Shown piece by piece: positions 60,790 to 64,000 of a stretch of 64,000 nucleotides of DNA. Under the pieces are notes generated by a model that saw only the letters and a program-made list of their open reading frames with translations, was not told the DNA's origin and did not search any database. Source of the stretch: Chthonomonas sp. UBA2362 (lineage in GTDB: Bacteria; Armatimonadota; Fimbriimonadia; Fimbriimonadales; Fimbriimonadaceae); assembly GCA_002344135.1 (NCBI GenBank), contig DDTO01000006.1:213869-277868 (forward strand), read 5' to 3'. The translations under genes and the position numbers were made by a program. How positions within the stretch are numbered: position 1 is the stretch's first letter; each line of letters starts with the position of its first letter.

Positions 60790-62991
60790 CTAGGGCGGGG
60801 GAACCGCCTGACCCATCCCGAACATCGGGAACGGCGACTTCTTGAGGGCGGCGATCCGCTTGTCGATACGCGCCTTGAATGCCGCCGGGAAGCCGTCCTC
60901 TCCGACGACGACGGCATCCTTGCCCATCCGATCATCGCGGAGAGTGTGCTCGATCGAGACATCCGGCGCGAGATGGAATTTGAAGTCCATCGTCGTGCGC
61001 TCGCCCAGCCGGAACTTCTCGAAGCGAGGAATCTGGTTGGCGAACTGCTGCATGTTCGGGTCTTCGGCGAAGTATCGCAGGATCGCCAGTTCATCGATTC
61101 CGAGAGCACCGTACTGCTTGACATCGCTGCCCTTCTGCCCCACGACGAGGACGAAGTTGTCGGCGAGGCTTTTCAGTTCGATCGAGCCGCCGCCCGGGAG
61201 CCCGTTCGGCATCACCTCCGTCGGCTCGTCTCGAAAGTCGACGCCCGATTCCGGCCTCATGAAGCGCATCATCTCCATGAAGCCTTCGTCCTCCTTGGGC
61301 TTGGTCCCGGGCCGCGCGACACGGAGCCTTGCCGACGCGCCGAACGCCATCTTGGTGACGATGGCGGTTTGGTTCGGGCTGAGTCCACTGAAGGTGAGCC
61401 TGCTGCCGGTGGATAGGGTCTGCTTTTGCCCGGCGGAGAGCGTCCCGTAGAGCCTCAGCATGTCCCAGCTAAGGAACCCGGTCATGCCGCCTTGGAGAGC
61501 GTTCGCCGCGTAATTCGCTATGTAAGGCATGGCGATAGGGGTCGATTGAGGGTCATCGGCCTCGCGCGCATAGGCCGCGAGGTCGTCCAGGGAAGGCACT
61601 TCCTTGCCGGCACAGGCGGCGATCAATCGGGTGAGCGCGCTGCGGTCGAGTCGGTTCTTGCGGGCTTGTGCCGGCTCTTTCGGGCGAACGATCAGCCAGC
61701 CGTCCTGGACCGTTCCGGTCGTCTCCGGTCCGTCTTTGAGTTGGGCAAAATAGCTGCCGACGGTCGACTTTGTTCCCGGAGCGAACATTTGCAGAAAGTT
61801 GCCGGCGATGCTGTCGGGCACGTTGGCGACCACGTTCAGTTTCTTGGCTTCGGCCACTGCGAGAATCGACTCCGCCACTTCGAACGAAAGCGGGTCGTAC
61901 TTGTCCGGTCGCGCGAGCCGCTCGGCGAGCTCCGGGCTCAGCTTGGGCTCATCGGCGCCCGGGCCGTAGTACCGGCTGAACATAGTGGCCATTTCTTGGG
62001 CAACCGGGCTAAGCTTGATCTCTGGCCCCTCTTCTTCGGCTGACGGCCTTGCCTTCGGAGTCACCGTACCGTCGGGGCCGATCTCCATGTCTGCGAGCCC
62101 CCGAAGCCAATCGTCTCCCAGTGGGATCTGCGTCGAAGCCTCGTAGATCACCTGGCCACGGGCGTCGAACATCCGCAGCGTGGCGGCCGTTCCTTCCCAC
62201 AGCCCAGCCCGCGAGACGATGAGCATAACCTTCGAAGGTGGCGTTTCGATGGGCTCGGTGCGCTTCCGATAGCCGGGCATAAAGTTGGCGACCATCTCCT
62301 CCATGCGCTTCTCTTCGTCGGTCTTGGCGGTCGTGACTTCGGTCTCTTTCATCGCTTTGACCGAGTCGTTGTGCTCGGTGACGATGGCGGCGACCGTCGA
62401 GGCATCGATGCTCAGGGGCCGCTGCATCCGCGTCGGACTCGTTGCGAAGACCAGCCGACCATCCTTTTCCATGGCGGCGATCGCGGCTAAATCGAGCTTG
62501 GCGAGCAGATCGATGATGGCCTTGCTTCCGAAGAGCACCCCTCTTTGCATCGGCAGCACCGACGCCGCCTCGCCTTCCGCCCCGGACTCGGCCTTCGGAT
62601 CGGGTTTGACGTTGAATTGCTCCTGAAGAGTCTTGATGGCTTTTCTGAGGGCGGTCGTCTTGGCGGTGAGTTCCGACCGTTCCTCGATGATCTGCTTGGA
62701 GGTGTCCTTGCTCAGGCGCCACACCCCGTTCTCTTCCTTCCATTCCCCTGTGGTCGCTCTGGCGATCTGGTCCATGAGAGCCTTCAGTTCGACTCCCTCC
62801 ACGCGTATCACCAGCACGTCACGGTTCTGAGCGGGGCTGACCTCCAGCTTGATCCCGGTCTGCGCGGCAAGTTCCGCGATCACCCGCGAGGTCGGGGCAG
62901 CGGTCGAGGTGAAGGTCACCTTCTGCGAAAGGTCTTGGGCGGAAGCAGCGCAGGCGAAAGCGGCCACGAGGGCAAACGAAAGCGTTTTCAT
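60790..62991 (-). CDS. Exported STN-domain protein
   Basis: This is a 733-residue protein from the ATG at 62991, with AGGAG five bases ahead. It has a signal peptide (MKTLSFALVAAFACAASA). Residues about 20-95 match the secretin/TonB N-terminal (STN) domain: VIAELAAQTGIKLEVSPAQN then VEGVELKALMDQIARATTGE. A coiled-coil segment follows (SELTAKTTALRKAIKTLQEQ). The remaining 550 residues match nothing I know and contain no secretin or TonB-barrel motif. Its stop is one base from that of the M23 gene. Confidence 0.65.
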   Translation of the reverse strand: MKTLSFALVAAFACAASAQDLSQKVTFTSTAAPTSRVIAELAAQTGIKLEVSPAQNRDVLVIRVEGVELKALMDQIARATTGEWKEENGVWRLSKDTSKQIIEERSELTAKTTALRKAIKTLQEQFNVKPDPKAESGAEGEAASVLPMQRGVLFGSKAIIDLLAKLDLAAIAAMEKDGRLVFATSPTRMQRPLSIDASTVAAIVTEHNDSVKAMKETEVTTAKTDEEKRMEEMVANFMPGYRKRTEPIETPPSKVMLIVSRAGLWEGTAATLRMFDARGQVIYEASTQIPLGDDWLRGLADMEIGPDGTVTPKARPSAEEEGPEIKLSPVAQEMATMFSRYYGPGADEPKLSPELAERLARPDKYDPLSFEVAESILAVAEAKKLNVVANVPDSIAGNFLQMFAPGTKSTVGSYFAQLKDGPETTGTVQDGWLIVRPKEPAQARKNRLDRSALTRLIAACAGKEVPSLDDLAAYAREADDPQSTPIAMPYIANYAANALQGGMTGFLSWDMLRLYGTLSAGQKQTLSTGSRLTFSGLSPNQTAIVTKMAFGASARLRVARPGTKPKEDEGFMEMMRFMRPESGVDFRDEPTEVMPNGLPGGGSIELKSLADNFVLVVGQKGSDVKQYGALGIDELAILRYFAEDPNMQQFANQIPRFEKFRLGERTTMDFKFHLAPDVSIEHTLRDDRMGKDAVVVGEDGFPAAFKARIDKRIAALKKSPFPMFGMGQAVPPP

Positions 62992-63033
62992 GGTGACTCC
63001 TATGAACACTATACGCAAGGACGATCCGCCGGG

Positions 63034-63966
63034 TTAGGTTGAACCGAGCGAATCCGCTTCGGGAAAGTGACACCACACGCGCACGTCGCCCACCGCCTGC
63101 ACCGCCGGGTCCCGTTCCAGGCAGAGGTCTTGGGCTTTGGGACAGCGACCGGCGAAGCGACAACCGACGAACCGAGTGGTCGGATCGGGCAGTTCGCCCT
63201 TCGCCGCCTCGGGCAACTGCCCAAGAGTTTCGATACTGGGCGAAGACTCCAAGAGCGCCTTGGTGTAGGGATGGCGAGGGCAGCGAAACACTTCGGCGGT
63301 CGGGCCTTCTTCCACGATCCTGCCGAGATACATCACCGCGATCCTATCGGCGAGAAAGCGCACCGTCAGGAGGTCGTGCGAGATGTAGAGATACGCGCAG
63401 CCCAGTTCAGCCTGGAGGTCCTTGAGGAGGTTCAGGACCTGCGCCTGGATGCTGAGGTCCAGCGCGGCGGTGGGCTCGTCGCAGATGACGAGCGGCGGGG
63501 CGAGGGCGAGGGCACGGGCGATCGCCACCCGTTGGCGCTGGCCGCCGCTCAGCTGGTGGGGGTATCGCGAAGCGAGGGCAGGATCGAGGCCGACATCTTG
63601 CAGCAGGCCCTCGATAGGCTCGTGGCGGCCCGCGATCAAGAGCGGTTCGATCACCGACTTCCCGACCCGCCACTTCGGATCGAGGCTGGCATAGGGATCC
63701 TGCCACACCATGCCGACCCGCGACGCTTGGCCCTTCTCGACGCCCTGGACGGATCGTCCTCCCAGCCGGATGGAACCGCCCTCGAAGGGCTGCAGGCCCA
63801 AGATCGCCCGGGCGAGGGTCGTCTTTCCGCACCCCGACTCGCCGACCACGGCGACCGTCTCGCCGGCGCGAACGTCCAAGGAGACTCCGTCGAGAGCATG
63901 GACGAACCCTCCCTTGACGGGGAATCTCACGCGGATGTCTTCGACCTGGAGGAGGGTGTCGCTCAC
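63034..63966 (-). CDS. Oligopeptide/dipeptide ABC transporter ATP-binding protein (OppF/DppF type)
   Basis: This 310-residue ATPase has Walker A GESGCGKTT, signature LSGGQRQR, Walker B VICDEPTAALD and switch His ISHDLLTV. The C-terminal oligo_HPY domain has HPYTKALLESSP and a cysteine set (GCRFAGRCPKAQDLC, then VWCHFPE), which in some members binds a [4Fe-4S] cluster. The start is GTG at 63966. It probably belongs to a dpp/opp operon beyond the right edge. Confidence 0.9.
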   Translation of the reverse strand: MSDTLLQVEDIRVRFPVKGGFVHALDGVSLDVRAGETVAVVGESGCGKTTLARAILGLQPFEGGSIRLGGRSVQGVEKGQASRVGMVWQDPYASLDPKWRVGKSVIEPLLIAGRHEPIEGLLQDVGLDPALASRYPHQLSGGQRQRVAIARALALAPPLVICDEPTAALDLSIQAQVLNLLKDLQAELGCAYLYISHDLLTVRFLADRIAVMYLGRIVEEGPTAEVFRCPRHPYTKALLESSPSIETLGQLPEAAKGELPDPTTRFVGCRFAGRCPKAQDLCLERDPAVQAVGDVRVWCHFPEADSLGST

Positions 63967-63976
63967 GGGTGCCCGA

Positions 63977-64000
63977 TTATGGCTCGGCGCTAGGCCGCTC
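63977..64000 (-). CDS. Possible end of an upstream transporter gene
   Basis: A TAA at 63977-63979 closes a frame reading ERPSAEP to the window edge, ten bases before the ATPase start. A partner ATPase or permease gene is expected here in dpp/opp operons. Seven residues are too few to identify it. Confidence 0.25.
   Translation of the reverse strand, partial: ERPSAEP

Overview
The window is GC-rich and densely coded on both strands, with no rRNA, tRNA, CRISPR array or recognisable transposase. It is best read as a chromosomal contig from a member of the Armatimonadota, probably the class Fimbriimonadia. This placement is an inference from four things: PEP-CTERM proteins; secreted proteins ending in a dockerin-like double EF-hand module; a prepilin with an H-X9-DG tail; and a Gram-negative envelope (a Kdo transferase, waaA). 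No marker gene sequence could be searched.

Region 1 (1-5636) is one minus-strand operon for an ABC-2 type exporter: a large membrane protein with a GldG-like layout, permease, ATPase, second permease, and the start of a DUF4175-like protein cut by the window edge. Next come a repeat-rich gap, mtaB and a Crp/Fnr regulator that has a CRP-like palindrome just upstream (8323-8341). Region 2 (8480-14024) holds secreted proteins: a PEP-CTERM protein translationally coupled to an 1157-residue Asp-box propeller protein, then a PEP-CTERM trypsin-like protease. Region 3 (14220-19057) is sugar metabolism: rfbB and a 3,5-epimerase-like gene, divergent from a Gfo/Idh/MocA oxidoreductase and an aldo/keto reductase, followed by a fucose/arabinose isomerase-like gene. 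Region 4 (19338-22718) has a Tat-exported multicopper oxidase, a small cupredoxin, and a tnaA-type lyase whose specificity residues match tryptophanase rather than tyrosine phenol-lyase.

Region 5 (22767-32645) is mainly minus-strand: a PilZ/TPR/zinc-ribbon operon, a sigma-like regulator with an AT-rich palindrome at its ribosome binding site, queG, ksgA, a G5-3D cell-wall protein with a long leader, an Lrp regulator, an AI-2E family transporter and cysS. Region 6 (32712-43456) is a mixture: a GYF-like membrane protein, a DUF2207 protein, a 589-base gap with 11-base tandem repeats, a MntA/HepT toxin-antitoxin pair, a frameshifted prepilin, a PHP-domain protein, a DUF1905/OmdA protein, a double-XRE TPR regulator, a secreted metzincin with a dockerin-like tail, and a DUF1579-like protein.

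Region 7 (43566-64000) is more housekeeping in character: lysS, a fused secDF, an exported cyclophilin, ppa, a lone MacB-like ATPase, accA, waaA, purC, fabF and acpP. Secreted proteins are interspersed: a second dockerin-type protein, a protein sharing the C-terminal module of the 1157-residue propeller protein, a TolB-like propeller fused to an M23 peptidase, and an STN-domain protein. An oligopeptide ABC ATPase closes the window. Four small families of palindromic or dispersed repeats sit in the intergenic gaps, and one has entered the 3' end of lysS.
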